A DNA stretch of 64,000 nucleotides from RGIG3002 sp964449325 (GCA_964449325.1 CAYUYJ010000006.1:62001-126000), one strand, 5' to 3'. Numbered from the stretch's first letter, positions 33,626-41,901 are shown. The notes: generated by a model from the sequence alone, not told the origin. Translations and numbers: made by a program.

Positions 33626-34527
33626 AATCATGGGGATTAAGCTTTATTACAGAAGATAACTTTAAGAAGCATGTTGCAGCTACTATAGAGAAGTATGGGG
33701 AAAAACTGGAATCATTTGATATAAAAAGATTCAACAAGAATATTGTTGACCCAATTAAATTGATTTTTGACAAAACGGTTTACCAGACCTCGTGGAAAGA
33801 AATGGTGGGAAATGAAATCTTTAGACAAAGAGATAAGTCCAATAATAATGACATTGGATATTTTCATCAAAGGATTTTCCAGTACATTGATAAATGTCGA
33901 GTGCCTGAGAATGGAAAAGAAGGTGGCTGGGATGTAATCTATCAGAATCCGGATGGCATTGTATTGCCGGATGGGGATGTGGTACATACAGTATATGTGG
34001 AGATGAAGAACAAGCATAATACTATGAATTCTGCATCTTCTGGAAAAACATATATTAAGATGCAGAGTCAGTTGCTTGATGACGATGATTGTGCTTGCTT
34101 CTTAGTTGAGGCTATTGCACAAAAAAGTCAGAATATTAAATGGGAAACAACAGTAGATCAGAAAAGGGTTTCGCATAGAAGAATTCGTCGAGTTAGTTTA
34201 GACCGGTTCTATGCACTGGTTACCGGGGAACAGGATGCATTTTATCAGATGTGTATGATTCTTCCGGAGGTTATTAGTGATGTGGTAACGAATAGTGAAT
34301 CAAAGGTGCCTCATGACACGGTTCTGGAGGAATTGAAAAATATTGCACATTCGGTGGGAGAAACTGATGAAGATGTTGCAATGGCGATTGCAATATATCT
34401 GCTGGGCTTCAATTCATACAATGGATTTGCGAAGCTTATTCAGGGGAAAGAAGAGCCTAATGAAAATATGGTGAAGCGAATTTATGCGTATGCGAAGGGG
34501 ATTAGCGATTGTTCAAAGGAAGAGTAG
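33622..34527 (+). CDS. Type II restriction endonuclease, Eco47II family
   Basis: A 301-residue protein with the layout of Eco47II/Sau96I-type enzymes: FNKNIVDPIKLIFD (about 38-51), QRDKSNNNDIGYFHQRIFQY (about 73-92) and the conserved block VEMKNKHNTMNSASSGKTY (about 131-149) with candidate catalytic acidic and Lys residues. Members of this family recognise GGNCC or GGWCC, which is the inferred specificity here. It overlaps the methyltransferase stop by four bases. Together they form a complete-looking R-M pair; activity cannot be judged. Confidence 0.85.
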   Translation: MKSWGLSFITEDNFKKHVAATIEKYGEKLESFDIKRFNKNIVDPIKLIFDKTVYQTSWKEMVGNEIFRQRDKSNNNDIGYFHQRIFQYIDKCRVPENGKEGGWDVIYQNPDGIVLPDGDVVHTVYVEMKNKHNTMNSASSGKTYIKMQSQLLDDDDCACFLVEAIAQKSQNIKWETTVDQKRVSHRRIRRVSLDRFYALVTGEQDAFYQMCMILPEVISDVVTNSESKVPHDTVLEELKNIAHSVGETDEDVAMAIAIYLLGFNSYNGFAKLIQGKEEPNENMVKRIYAYAKGISDCSKEE

Positions 34528-34556
34528 TTACATCTGATTAACAAAGGAGTAAAAGA

Positions 34557-35501
34557 ATGTGGAATATAAGTTATACGGCTTGTAGTTTTGTGGTTAGAGA
34601 AAAATATCAGAATAAAGAAGTGGCAGATTTGAATGGGAATTTTACTGCATGCGTGGAGACGTGTCAGACATATTCTGGAGTAATAGAAGTTTTTAAGGAT
34701 TATTGTAAGAAACATGAAAAGTTACAAGACAAAAAAGAAGAAAAACGCTTATATAGGATGGATGTTATATCTCAAGGCTCCGACGAAAAATTAGATTATT
34801 TATTGGTGGAAATAGAGAGTGGTAGATATGGATATAAATCTAATATAACAGATAAGGAAACACAAAAGGTAGAATACCAACAGAAGGAAACAGATGCTCC
34901 TTTGATGAAATTTTATTTGACTATTTTAGTTCCTAAAATTGTTGAAAATGCAAAGGTATATAAAGGTTTTATGTTTTTTCAGAACTATGGTCAGTATGGT
35001 GTGAAGACAGAAACTATACGGGGAATGAAAAAATATTTTTCTGAGGCATTTGATTCAATGTTATGGGTGGGTAATATCTCGCCAGAAATATTTGTCGAAA
35101 CTATGTTGAAAGCAGAGAGTATTAAAAAAATATTTTTGGTTAGAAATAATATTTCATTTGATACAGCAGATAATGTAAGATTTGCGTATGGAAAAGAGCA
35201 AAGAGTTCTGGAAAAGATGAGACTGTCAGAAGGGTTTATTAGCAGACTTCGAGGATATCTTTCTGGAAGCAATCGTATATTTGAATTTGAGAGTAAAGAT
35301 TATAATGATGTAAAGTTATGCATCAATATGGGAGGAAGAGACCGCATAATTGGATTAAATAATATTGAAAATGTTAGTATTATTGAATCTCTTCCAGATG
35401 ATTTAAAGAATGCGGACGGAGACATTAATACACAACGATTGGTGAATATTGTGAGCACACAAGCAAAGGAATACATGAAGCGTGTAATTTGCTATAGATA
35501 G
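34557..35501 (+). CDS. Unrecognised soluble protein of the defence island
   Basis: A 314-residue protein that I do not recognise. There is no signal peptide or membrane segment. The N-terminal half contains MDVISQGSDEKLDYLLVEIE (about 68-87) and a beta-rich stretch FYLTILVPKIVE (about 119-130) followed by FMFFQNYGQYGVKTE (about 138-152); the C-terminal half has RDRIIGLNNIENVSII near 261-276 and ends basic. The two-part layout before a small membrane protein recalls phage RexA, but sequence support is weak. AAGGAG lies 7 bases before the ATG. It is AT-richer than the flanking core genes and follows the endonuclease by 29 bases. Confidence 0.6.
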   Translation: MWNISYTACSFVVREKYQNKEVADLNGNFTACVETCQTYSGVIEVFKDYCKKHEKLQDKKEEKRLYRMDVISQGSDEKLDYLLVEIESGRYGYKSNITDKETQKVEYQQKETDAPLMKFYLTILVPKIVENAKVYKGFMFFQNYGQYGVKTETIRGMKKYFSEAFDSMLWVGNISPEIFVETMLKAESIKKIFLVRNNISFDTADNVRFAYGKEQRVLEKMRLSEGFISRLRGYLSGSNRIFEFESKDYNDVKLCINMGGRDRIIGLNNIENVSIIESLPDDLKNADGDINTQRLVNIVSTQAKEYMKRVICYR

Positions 35502-35515
35502 AAGGGAGCGTATGT

Positions 35516-36064
35516 ATGAAGGTTCTGCAGAGTATGATTTCATACAGAGTACTTTTACCGCTAGGATTGTTGCTAATAATTATATATTCTTTTCAAAAAG
35601 TTAATAATTTTATTAAAATACGAGGGATAATGAAAGAGCATGTGAAAATTTTTGGAGGTTCAAAACTTCAGATTTTGTTTTTCTTTGGGGTGCCCGTTTT
35701 ATTTGCTACTTCATTCGTTCAGTTAAGCGATTTTAATCAAGATGCGTTTAATACATTGTATGTTGTTATCACAATACTAATCACAATGTTTTTTTCTATA
35801 TTAACTGTTTTGGCTGGATATAAAAACGAGGAAAATGAACAGTATGAGATTGTGTTGAAAGAGACCAGAAGTAGTATATTGTTTGAATTAATAGTTAGTA
35901 TTTATATTACGATATATGCATTTGTTTTTCAGATGGTAATAGATGTAATTGATTTGGTTGTAAAATCTATATTAAGTTGGATTTTATATTATATGATTTT
36001 CTTTTTGCTGTTAAACATGTTCATTGTCATAAAAAGATATAAAATATTAGATGAGATACAATAG
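35516..36064 (+). CDS. Polytopic membrane protein of the defence island
   Basis: A 182-residue membrane protein with about five hydrophobic helices (roughly 8-27, 49-70, 78-102, 120-143, 148-172) and a charged loop GYKNEENEQYEIVLKETRSS between the third and fourth. There is no enzymatic motif. It starts 14 bases after the unknown 314-residue gene with GGGAG ahead of ATG 35516, so the two almost certainly act together; a cytosolic sensor plus membrane effector is the simplest reading. RexB of phage lambda or the membrane partners of other two-gene defence systems are analogues in layout, not demonstrated relatives. Strongly AT-rich. Confidence 0.65.
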   Translation: MKVLQSMISYRVLLPLGLLLIIIYSFQKVNNFIKIRGIMKEHVKIFGGSKLQILFFFGVPVLFATSFVQLSDFNQDAFNTLYVVITILITMFFSILTVLAGYKNEENEQYEIVLKETRSSILFELIVSIYITIYAFVFQMVIDVIDLVVKSILSWILYYMIFFLLLNMFIVIKRYKILDEIQ

Positions 36065-36107
36065 TAAGTAGAATCGCTTGTTTAATATATGATAACAATT
36101 CACTTAC

Positions 36108-36153
36108 AACATTGGTTCAGATAATCCATACAGATTTAATAATTGAAGAGAAT
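36108..36153 (+). repeat. Diverged direct repeat, copy A
   Basis: The 46 bases starting AACATTGGTTCAG match copy B at 37164-37209 at about 36 positions. It lies just upstream of the metallopeptidase gene. TTCAG...TTGAA arms can form a weak hairpin. Confidence 0.6.
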
Positions 36154-36190
36154 TTGTTTTGGCGGCAAATGCGTAAGGAGATAATACGAT

Positions 36191-37138
36191 ATGGAATTTA
36201 TGGGTGACAATTTAACATCATATGCTCAGGGATTGTTAAAAGAAAATCTATATATGGGTTTAGAATTTGAAGAACAAGAAAAACTTGAAACCATGTTACG
36301 CCAAGCTGTTGAAGTTTTGTCTCAAAATATTGAAATACAATTAAGGTGTGGAGGTAAAGGTGTTAAGTTTGAACTATATGATGATACAAGATTCAGAATC
36401 TGTTCGGAATTGACGGAAACAAATGGATACAGAGGTGTTATTAGATGCTCGCGATTACTAGTAATTGGAACATATCAAATGTTCTATTGTATGGATTATA
36501 GTAATATCGTATCTGATGGGAAAAATATTGAAAATATAAAATTGATATTATTTAATATGTCGATGATGTGCATGTTTTATCATGAATTAGCCCATATATA
36601 TAAAGGTCATTTGGGACTCTGTAATATTTGGAAAAATGAAGGTTCATTAGAGCAGCATTGTTTGGACATTCAGACGTTAGAATGGGATGCAGATAACTAT
36701 GCTGCAACACAAATGGCGAATTGGATTTCAAGAGTTAAGAAAGAATTGCTAGTAGATGATAGAAGTGATTTCGCAATGAAAATGGCCTGTGGAGCTATTC
36801 ATGGAATGATGTATTGGCAGAGACAAGAAAATGATTTTTGCAATATTAGTACTAAGGAGCACCTACCAATATTTTATAGGGAAGTCATAATGCTAAAATG
36901 CATAGGTGAGCTTTTGGAAAATTTGCACGATATTTCATCATATATATTGGAATATGAAATTGAGTTTAAGAGAATCCAAGGAATATCTTATAATGAAGCA
37001 AAAGCATATTTTAATAGTTCGGATGGAAATGAGGGTTACATTTCAAAAATAAAAAATAATTGGGAGAATATTAAAAAATGTTTAATCCCGTATTCGATTT
37101 TTCCATTAAATGAATTGGTATCTTTTGAAAGTAATTAG
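36191..37138 (+). CDS. Putative zinc metallopeptidase (HExxH) of the defence island
   Basis: A 315-residue soluble protein. FYHELAHIYKGHLG at about 123-136 carries HExxH, and EWDADNYAA at about 158-166 supplies the third zinc ligand in an ExxxD arrangement; EHLPIFYRE near 226-234 resembles the later HPxxxxR block of such families. This pattern fits gluzincin-type peptidases related to M48 or to the U49/Lit exclusion protease, which cleaves EF-Tu during phage infection; the exact family is uncertain. AAGGAG lies 10 bases before the ATG. It is AT-rich and flanked by diverged direct repeats. Confidence 0.65.
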   Translation: MEFMGDNLTSYAQGLLKENLYMGLEFEEQEKLETMLRQAVEVLSQNIEIQLRCGGKGVKFELYDDTRFRICSELTETNGYRGVIRCSRLLVIGTYQMFYCMDYSNIVSDGKNIENIKLILFNMSMMCMFYHELAHIYKGHLGLCNIWKNEGSLEQHCLDIQTLEWDADNYAATQMANWISRVKKELLVDDRSDFAMKMACGAIHGMMYWQRQENDFCNISTKEHLPIFYREVIMLKCIGELLENLHDISSYILEYEIEFKRIQGISYNEAKAYFNSSDGNEGYISKIKNNWENIKKCLIPYSIFPLNELVSFESN

Positions 37139-37163
37139 TGAGCGATTACTTTTAGAACATGAT

Positions 37164-37209
37164 AACATTAGTTCAGCTATCCCATATAGATTGGATAATT
37201 GAAACTAAT
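37164..37209 (+). repeat. Diverged direct repeat, copy B
   Basis: The 46 bases starting AACATTAGTTCAG are the partner of 36108-36153, just after the metallopeptidase gene. TTCAGCTATCC and GGATAATTGAA within it form an imperfect stem. Confidence 0.6.
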
Positions 37210-37250
37210 TGGTAGCAACTGACATATCACATCGTGGCAGACTTTTCTAC

Positions 37251-37279
37251 TTGCGTACTTTAGTGGGTTGAAGTATAAT
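37251..37279 (+). promoter_or_regulatory. Promoter of the hydratase gene
   Basis: TTGCGT (37251-37256), 17 bases, TATAAT (37274-37279), about 40 bases before the start codon. Confidence 0.5.
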
Positions 37280-37317
37280 TAATAGTAAATTTGTTTGGAC
37301 TGAAAAAGGAGGAACGT

Positions 37318-39606
37318 ATGATTAAATTATACGAAGGTGGAGCATACCTTGTGAACGGGACGGAAATTATTCCGGACGGAAATGATGCGCTTGCTGCTGT
37401 AAAAAGCAAGACAGGCAAAGACGTGACCAAGGAAGCTGCGTCAAAAGAAACAATTGCTTATGGAATTTTGGAAAATCATAATACATCCGGTAATATGGAC
37501 AAGTTGAAAATTAAATTTGATAAATTGACTTCCCATGACATTACCTTTGTTGGAATTATACAGACGGCGCGTGCATCGGGGCTGGAAAAATTCCCGATTC
37601 CCTATGTGCTTACCAATTGCCATAACTCTCTTTGTGCGGTAGGCGGTACGATTAATGAGGATGACCACATGTTTGGACTGACCTGTGCCAAGAAATACGG
37701 CGGTATGTATGTTCCGCCTCATCAGGCAGTTATCCATCAGTTTGCAAGAGAAATGCTTGCAGGTGGCGGAAAAATGATTTTAGGTTCTGATTCCCATACC
37801 CGTTATGGGGCACTCGGTACGATGGCAATGGGTGAAGGCGGACCGGAGCTTGTAAAACAGCTTTTGAACCAGACCTATGATATTAATATGCCGGGTGTGG
37901 TAGGTGTTTATCTGAAGGGTGAGCCGGTAAAAGGCGTAGGTCCTCAGGACGTTGCTCTGGCTATTATTGGTGCGGTTTTTAATAATGGTTATGTGAAAAA
38001 TAAAGTTATGGAATTCGTTGGACCGGGGGTTGCTTCTCTTAGTCCTGATTTCCGTATCGGCATTGACGTTATGACAACAGAAACAACCTGTCTTTCTTCT
38101 ATTTGGAAAACAGATGAAAAGATTAAGGAATTCTATGATATTCATGCAAGAAGCGATGAATTCAAAGAATTAAATCCGGGTGAGGTTGCTTACTATGATG
38201 GAGTAATTGAAATCGATTTAGGTGAAATTAAGCCGATGATTGCAATGCCGTTCCATCCGAGCAATACTTATACGATAGAAGAATTAAATGCAAACTTAAT
38301 GGACATTTTAGATGATGTAGAGAAACGTGCGGCAGTAAGCCTTGACGGTGCAGTTGAGTTTACTTTGAAGAATAAAGTGAAAAACGGCAAGTTTATGGTT
38401 GATCAGGGTATTATCGCAGGCTGCGCGGGCGGTGGATTTGAAAATATCTGTGCGGCAGCAGACATCATGAAGGGAAGTTATATCGGTTCCGATGAGTTTA
38501 CCTTAAGTGTTTATCCGGCATCTACACCGATTTACATGGAATTAATGAAAAACGGCTGTGCAGCAACGCTTTTGGAGACCGGTGCGATTCTTAAGACTGC
38601 ATTTTGCGGACCCTGCTTCGGTGCTGGAGATACACCGGCTAACAATGCCTTCAGTATCCGTCATTCCACAAGAAACTTCCCGAACAGAGAGGGATCTAAG
38701 CTGCAGAGCGGTCAGATTTCTTCCGTGGCTCTTATGGATGCGCGTTCGATTGCGGCTACGGCGGCAAATAAGGGTGTGCTGACTCCGGCAACGGATTTTG
38801 ACGGTGAAATCGGTAAATACAAATATCATTTTGATACTAATATTTATGCAAACCGTGTATTTGACTCCAAGGGCGTGGCAGACCCGTCCGTAGAGATTCA
38901 TTTCGGACCGAATATCAAGGACTGGCCGGTGATGGGAGCACTGCCGGAAAACATGGTACTGCGTGTAGTTTCCGAGATTCATGACCCGGTTACTACAACG
39001 GATGAACTGATTCCGTCGGGTGAAACCTCATCCTATCGCTCCAATCCTTTAGGACTTGCAGAATTTACACTTTCCAGAAAAGACCCGAACTACGTACCGC
39101 TTGCAAAGGATATGCAGAAAGCACAGACTGCGGTAATGAACGGAGAATGCCCGGTTGAGGCAAAACCGGAATTAAAAGAGATTATGGAAGCAATCAAAAA
39201 AGAGTATCCGGAGGTCGGAAAGGGCAATGTAGGCTTTGGCTCTACGATTTTTGCCGTAAAACCGGGTGACGGTTCTGCAAGAGAGCAGGCTGCTTCCTGC
39301 CAGAAAGTATTAGGCGGTTGGGCTAATATTGCCAACGAGTATGCTACCAAGAGATACCGCTCCAACCTGATTAACTGGGGTATGCTTCCGTTCTTGATTG
39401 AAGAGGGAGAACTTCCGTTTAGGAACAAGGATTATTTGTTTATTCCGAATATCAAAAAAGCGGTAGAGGAGAAAACAGAGGTTATTAAAGCATATACGGT
39501 AAGCGATACAGGATTGAAGGAATTTGACTTAAGACTTGGTGAAATGACCGATGAGGAACGCCAGATTATCTTGAAAGGATGTCTGATTAACTACAACAGA
39601 GTGTAG
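37318..39606 (+). CDS. Aconitase-superfamily hydratase (YbhJ-like)
   Basis: A 762-residue [4Fe-4S] hydratase. Aconitase-type regions include VLTNCHNSLCAVGGT (about 97-111), GGGKMILGSDSHTRYGALGT (about 147-166), GCAGGGFENI (about 368-377) and the cluster CxxC in FCGPCFGAGD (about 422-431). It resembles the YbhJ/hydratase group rather than AcnA or AcnB, and no citrate-cycle neighbour is present, so the substrate is uncertain. GGAGG precedes ATG 37318; a longer frame upstream is not supported. It marks the return to core genes after the island. Confidence 0.85.
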   Translation: MIKLYEGGAYLVNGTEIIPDGNDALAAVKSKTGKDVTKEAASKETIAYGILENHNTSGNMDKLKIKFDKLTSHDITFVGIIQTARASGLEKFPIPYVLTNCHNSLCAVGGTINEDDHMFGLTCAKKYGGMYVPPHQAVIHQFAREMLAGGGKMILGSDSHTRYGALGTMAMGEGGPELVKQLLNQTYDINMPGVVGVYLKGEPVKGVGPQDVALAIIGAVFNNGYVKNKVMEFVGPGVASLSPDFRIGIDVMTTETTCLSSIWKTDEKIKEFYDIHARSDEFKELNPGEVAYYDGVIEIDLGEIKPMIAMPFHPSNTYTIEELNANLMDILDDVEKRAAVSLDGAVEFTLKNKVKNGKFMVDQGIIAGCAGGGFENICAAADIMKGSYIGSDEFTLSVYPASTPIYMELMKNGCAATLLETGAILKTAFCGPCFGAGDTPANNAFSIRHSTRNFPNREGSKLQSGQISSVALMDARSIAATAANKGVLTPATDFDGEIGKYKYHFDTNIYANRVFDSKGVADPSVEIHFGPNIKDWPVMGALPENMVLRVVSEIHDPVTTTDELIPSGETSSYRSNPLGLAEFTLSRKDPNYVPLAKDMQKAQTAVMNGECPVEAKPELKEIMEAIKKEYPEVGKGNVGFGSTIFAVKPGDGSAREQAASCQKVLGGWANIANEYATKRYRSNLINWGMLPFLIEEGELPFRNKDYLFIPNIKKAVEEKTEVIKAYTVSDTGLKEFDLRLGEMTDEERQIILKGCLINYNRV

Positions 39607-39675
39607 AAATACCGGGCATGACAGCAGGATAGGGTGTGAAAGAAATTAAATAAATTTTGACAACGCAGAATAAGG

Positions 39676-39702
39676 TAAAGTTTTCAAATAACTATCCGAT
39701 AT
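39676..39702 (+). promoter_or_regulatory. Sigma-D (flagellar)-type promoter
   Basis: TAAA (39676-39679), 15 bases, TCCGATAT (39695-39702), against the Bacillus sigma-D consensus TAAA-N15-GCCGATAT: one mismatch and exact spacing. Confidence 0.6.
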
Positions 39703-39765
39703 ATTTAGTACAGACAGCTTGATTTTAGCCGGCAAAGCTGGATGAATATATGGATGAAGCCACGG

Positions 39766-39813
39766 ACGGTAAATAATTGGGAGAAAGGATTTTCCCGTTA
39801 TTTGCCGTCCTTT
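39766..39813 (+). terminator. Strong terminator hairpin in the leader
   Basis: GGACGGTAAATAA pairs with TTATTTGCCGTCC, with GGGA/TTCCC extending the stem, followed by T6. It lies between the sigma-D-like promoter and the GTG start of the next gene. AGCCACGGA occurs on both sides of it (near 39757 and 39821). Confidence 0.8.
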
Positions 39814-39864
39814 TTTGTGGAGCCACGGAAGGAAAAGCAAAAGGGGCAAAAAGGAGGCACGAAA

Positions 39865-40905
39865 GTGCGTATCAGTGCAGCGAATGTAGATATGTATACA
39901 AGCAGGACATATTCTGCACAAAGCTATGTGGAAGAAACCATACTGGAAAAAACCACGGTAGGCGGACAAAAGGATGACGGCACAAAAGAAAATGTAGACG
40001 AGATGAACGCAGGCGAAGCGGAGAATACAGAAAGTGCGGACAATACAGAGAATACGGGCTTCTTTCTGCGTGCAAACAGGATTTCCACAGCAGAGCAGAA
40101 ACGGGACATGAAGACAATCAGGCAGCAGTGTATCCAATACATTCTTGATATGTTGTTTCGTAACAAGGAAAGACGGTTAAACGGAGAAAAAATACAGAAT
40201 TTGTCTTATCAGGAGTGGCTGGCTGAAAAGCAAAAGACAACACTGCAGACCGTGAAAACCTGCTATTACAGTGAAAAGGAGCGAACCGCATATCAGACTA
40301 CGGGTACGGTTGTAACAGCGGATGGCAGAAGTATTGATTTTAATCTGCATTTTGCCATGAGCAGAAGCTTTGAGCAGTATTATAATGAAAATTATGAAAC
40401 CAGTGTGGTGTCCTTTTGCGACCCATTGGTCATTAATCTGGATTCCACGATGCCTACGGTTTCCGACCAGAAATTCCTATTTGATATAGATGCTGACGGT
40501 GTGATGGATACGATTTCGATGATGTCCGAAAAAAGCGGATATCTGGCATTGGACAAGAATGGGGACGGACAGATTAATGACGGAAGCGAGCTGTTCGGAA
40601 CCGGGAGTGGAGATGGATTTAAAGATTTGGCAGCGTATGATGAGGACGGCAACGGTTGGGTTGATGAAGGCGATGCAATCTGGAAAAAATTGATGATTTG
40701 GTGTATGGACGAAAACGGTAAGACACAGTTGTATCATTTGTCGGAAAAAGGCATCGGAGCCATTTGTCTGAAAAATGTTTCCAGTGATTTTTCGTTAAAT
40801 TCCCTTAAGACTAATCAGACCAATGCTGCAGTGCGAAGCACCGGAATTTTTCTATATGAAAATGGAAATGTGGGCACAGTACAACATATGGATTTGGCGA
40901 TATAG
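39865..40905 (+). CDS. EF-hand-like repeat protein, flagellum-associated family
   Basis: A 346-residue protein. The N-terminus resembles small surface or flagellar proteins (VRISAANVDMYTSRTYS), then comes an acidic low-complexity segment (about 35-65), a helical region (about 80-140), and a C-terminal domain with three calcium-loop-like motifs: FDIDADGVMDTI, LDKNGDGQINDGSE and YDEDGNGWVDEGD (about 205-270). It ends SSGIF-like (RSTGIFLYENGNVGT). Similar C-terminal domains occur in flagellated bacteria of several phyla, function unknown. AGGAGG lies 7 bases before GTG 39865; the longer ATG frame runs through the terminator and is rejected. Confidence 0.7.
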   Translation: MRISAANVDMYTSRTYSAQSYVEETILEKTTVGGQKDDGTKENVDEMNAGEAENTESADNTENTGFFLRANRISTAEQKRDMKTIRQQCIQYILDMLFRNKERRLNGEKIQNLSYQEWLAEKQKTTLQTVKTCYYSEKERTAYQTTGTVVTADGRSIDFNLHFAMSRSFEQYYNENYETSVVSFCDPLVINLDSTMPTVSDQKFLFDIDADGVMDTISMMSEKSGYLALDKNGDGQINDGSELFGTGSGDGFKDLAAYDEDGNGWVDEGDAIWKKLMIWCMDENGKTQLYHLSEKGIGAICLKNVSSDFSLNSLKTNQTNAAVRSTGIFLYENGNVGTVQHMDLAI

Positions 40906-40928
40906 GAATCGCCTTGCCGATAAAAAGA

Positions 40929-40955
40929 ATAGATGAGAAGAATTTTCCATACAAT
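40929..40955 (+). promoter_or_regulatory. Sigma-E-type promoter of spoIID
   Basis: ATA (40929-40931, in GAATA), 16 bases, CATACAAT (40948-40955). This equals the Bacillus sigma-E pattern, and spoIID is a classical sigma-E gene. CCATACAAT also forms a 9-bp inverted repeat with ATTGTATGG at 40970-40978. Confidence 0.75.
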
Positions 40956-40986
40956 AGATTGAATTGAAAATTGTATGGGGAATGGA

Positions 40987-41901
40987 ATGGAAAAGCGGAG
41001 AGTCGGAAAAACCATGCAAAATTCCTATTTGTGGGAGATTTGTATGGTTTTTTGTATTATGCTGATACTTCCGGTAAACATATCACTTATATTTTTGAAC
41101 GGAGAGAATACAAAAGAGGAAGAAGGACAGGAGCAGGCTTTGAATTCTGATTTGGAATGGCAGGTTCTGCATGAATTGGCGGCGGTGATTCCGGTGGAAT
41201 ATGAGGCGGAGACTTTAAAGGCACAGGCAGTCATACTTCGGACAAACATTCTTGCAGATACGGAAGAAAACAGGGAACGTAAAAGTTATCCGCTGCTTTT
41301 TTCTTATCGGGAGGAATGGGGAGAGCAATACGAGGAAAACTGTGGGAAGTTGTTTGATGCGGTAACGGAAACGAAAGGAATGTATCTGGAAAAAGAAAAA
41401 GTGCTTGTGAGGGCATCTTATTTCAGGCTGAGTAACGGACATACCAGAAGTGGTGCAGAATGTTTTGGTGGGAGATTTCCGGAGTTTTCTGCAAAGAAAT
41501 GCGGCTCGGATTTGCTTAGTGAAGAGTTTTTACAAAAAAAGGAATTTGGAAAAAATGAATTTACGGCAAAGTTAAATAAAATTACCGGAACGACACACTC
41601 TTTTGAGGAGTGGAAAGCCTGTGAACCTGTCTGCAAATATGACAGTGCCGGTTATGTACTTTCCCTGAACATGGGAGAGACTTCGGTTGGCGGGGAAGTG
41701 TTTCGTCAGACCTTCGGGCTTCCATCCTCAGATTTTACACTTACCTTTGAGGAGGGTGGAGTGAAGCTTGTTACAAGGGGAGTAGGAATTGGCATCGGTT
41801 TTAGTCAGTATGGCGCTAATGAACTGGCAAAAGAGGGACAGGATTTCATACAACTGTTGAATTTCTTTTTTACAAATATTGCAATATCAAAAACTGAATA
41901 A
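40987..41901 (+). CDS. spoIID: Stage II sporulation protein D, peptidoglycan lytic enzyme
   Basis: A 304-residue membrane-anchored murein lytic transglycosylase of the engulfment complex in the mother cell. One N-terminal helix (about 15-35), LKAQAVILRTN (about 76-86), SYFRLSNGHTRSGAECFGG (about 142-160) and the C-terminal GVGIGIGFSQYGANELAKEG are SpoIID blocks. Start choice: ATG 40987 has GGGG six bases upstream; ATG 40975 is within the inverted repeat. A sigma-E-like promoter is directly upstream. It is followed by spoIIQ, a pairing common in Clostridia. Confidence 0.9.
   Translation: MEKRRVGKTMQNSYLWEICMVFCIMLILPVNISLIFLNGENTKEEEGQEQALNSDLEWQVLHELAAVIPVEYEAETLKAQAVILRTNILADTEENRERKSYPLLFSYREEWGEQYEENCGKLFDAVTETKGMYLEKEKVLVRASYFRLSNGHTRSGAECFGGRFPEFSAKKCGSDLLSEEFLQKKEFGKNEFTAKLNKITGTTHSFEEWKACEPVCKYDSAGYVLSLNMGETSVGGEVFRQTFGLPSSDFTLTFEEGGVKLVTRGVGIGIGFSQYGANELAKEGQDFIQLLNFFFTNIAISKTE

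Noticed and set aside
32206..37317. Prophage or integrative element
   Set aside because: No integrase, transposase, structural phage gene, att-like ends or tRNA target was found; it looks like a gene island without its own mobility genes.
39705..39815. c-di-GMP riboswitch in the leader of the EF-hand-like gene
   Set aside because: GGCAAAGC is present, but the GAAA tetraloop stem and the second conserved strand do not fit; reported only as a leader with a terminator.
39742..39864. Longer N-terminus for the EF-hand-like protein from ATG 39742
   Set aside because: It would be translated through a strong terminator hairpin; GTG 39865 has an ideal SD.
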